DNA from: CAZUNO01 sp964621445 [NCBI: Candidatus Hadarchaeota archaeon]
Lineage (GTDB): Archaea; CAYQAE01; CAYVLA01
Direction: 5' to 3'
Assembly (NCBI GenBank): GCA_964621445.1
Contig: CAZUNO010000019.1
Coordinates: forward strand, 41,429 to 55,287
DNA length: 13,859 nucleotides
A model generated the notes under the pieces. That model saw nothing but the letters and a program-made list of their open reading frames with translations, did not search any database and was not told the origin of the DNA. The position numbers were made by a program, and so were the translations under genes. Positions 13,622-13,859 of this stretch are shown here, piece by piece; within the stretch, counting starts at the first letter, position 1; the number at the start of each line of letters is the position of its first letter.

Positions 13622-13859
13622 ATGACACTGAGAAGCTGGGTTCTGATTATGGTCCTGATGGTTGGTTCGGTCCTGGTTGCTGGCTCAGGACAGGCTGAAG
13701 AGGGGTCTGAATCTTTCGAGATCGTCCAAGAGGTGGCAGAGCGAGTATACGGACTCCAGACGAAAGATTGGAGGATTGAAAGCCGTGTGGGGGTCTTCGA
13801 TGCCTTCTACGATTTCGAGTGTCGGGAACTCCTAATCACGGTGAATGACCGGGAGGGAT
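13622..13859 (+). CDS. Secreted protein, partial at its C-terminus
   Basis: The frame is open to the right edge. ATG at 13622 lies 9 bases after AAGGAGG (13606-13612); an ATG at 13616 is only 3 bases from it, so I prefer the second. The N-terminus MTLRSWVLIMVLMVGSVLVA followed by GSGQAEEGSE is a clear signal peptide with probable cleavage near Ala-Gly-Ser or Gly-Gln-Ala. The visible mature part (EIVQEVAERVYGLQTKDW, then DFECRELLITVNDREG) is mixed helix and strand; no family can be named from about 79 residues. It follows the clan CD peptidase in tight operon-like spacing and could be its substrate, inhibitor or partner. Confidence 0.7.
   Translation, partial: MTLRSWVLIMVLMVGSVLVAGSGQAEEGSESFEIVQEVAERVYGLQTKDWRIESRVGVFDAFYDFECRELLITVNDREG

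Overview
The window looks like an archaeal chromosome segment, most likely euryarchaeal (a Thermoplasmata-like lineage is my guess, not shown). The reasons are a TraB/PrgY-type membrane protein with the archaeal layout, archaeal-looking TATA elements upstream of genes, heavy use of AGG/AGA arginine codons, a tRNA-Thr without encoded CCA, and many secreted proteins and winged-helix fragments in the style of these genomes.

Layout. (1) 1-2571, minus strand: an unrecognised acidic 343-aa protein followed by a secreted WD40-type beta-propeller protein that runs off the left edge. (2) 2572-3024: a shared TATA box, a small winged-helix ORF, a GC-stem plus T-tract terminator, and two tandem palindromes just before the next gene. 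(3) 3025-9174, the conserved core: citramalate synthase (cimA, plus); convergent with it a minus-strand pair, a sugar-1-phosphate nucleotidyltransferase and a degenerate phosphohexomutase-like protein; divergent from these a TraB-family membrane protein, tRNA pseudouridine synthase truA and tRNA-Thr(GGT), probably co-transcribed. (4) 9175-12850, a low-density mosaic of broken genes starting at the tRNA 3' end: a signal-peptide stub, a heavily frameshifted ISL3-type transposase remnant, a possible PepSY-like remnant, a membrane-anchored winged-helix/coiled-coil protein, a secreted protein with an exact internal 54-bp duplication, a secreted-protein stub broken by an 8-bp tandem duplication, and further fragments. 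(5) 12860-13859: a secreted caspase/gingipain-fold (clan CD) putative cysteine peptidase followed 18 bases later by another signal-peptide protein cut by the right edge.

How the genes work together. The core supplies branched-chain amino acid synthesis (citramalate to 2-oxobutyrate to isoleucine), nucleotide-sugar formation and tRNA modification. The nucleotidyltransferase and mutase-like genes have the order and sequence features of a known fused protein, so the mutase-like part is probably a non-catalytic partner. The flanks encode surface or secreted proteins and look like a fast-evolving accessory zone. The most interesting items are the split pseudo-mutase/nucleotidyltransferase pair, the tandem 31-bp-spaced operators before cimA, the secreted clan CD peptidase with its partner, and the repeat-driven changes in the decayed zone. 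All calls come from reading the sequence alone.
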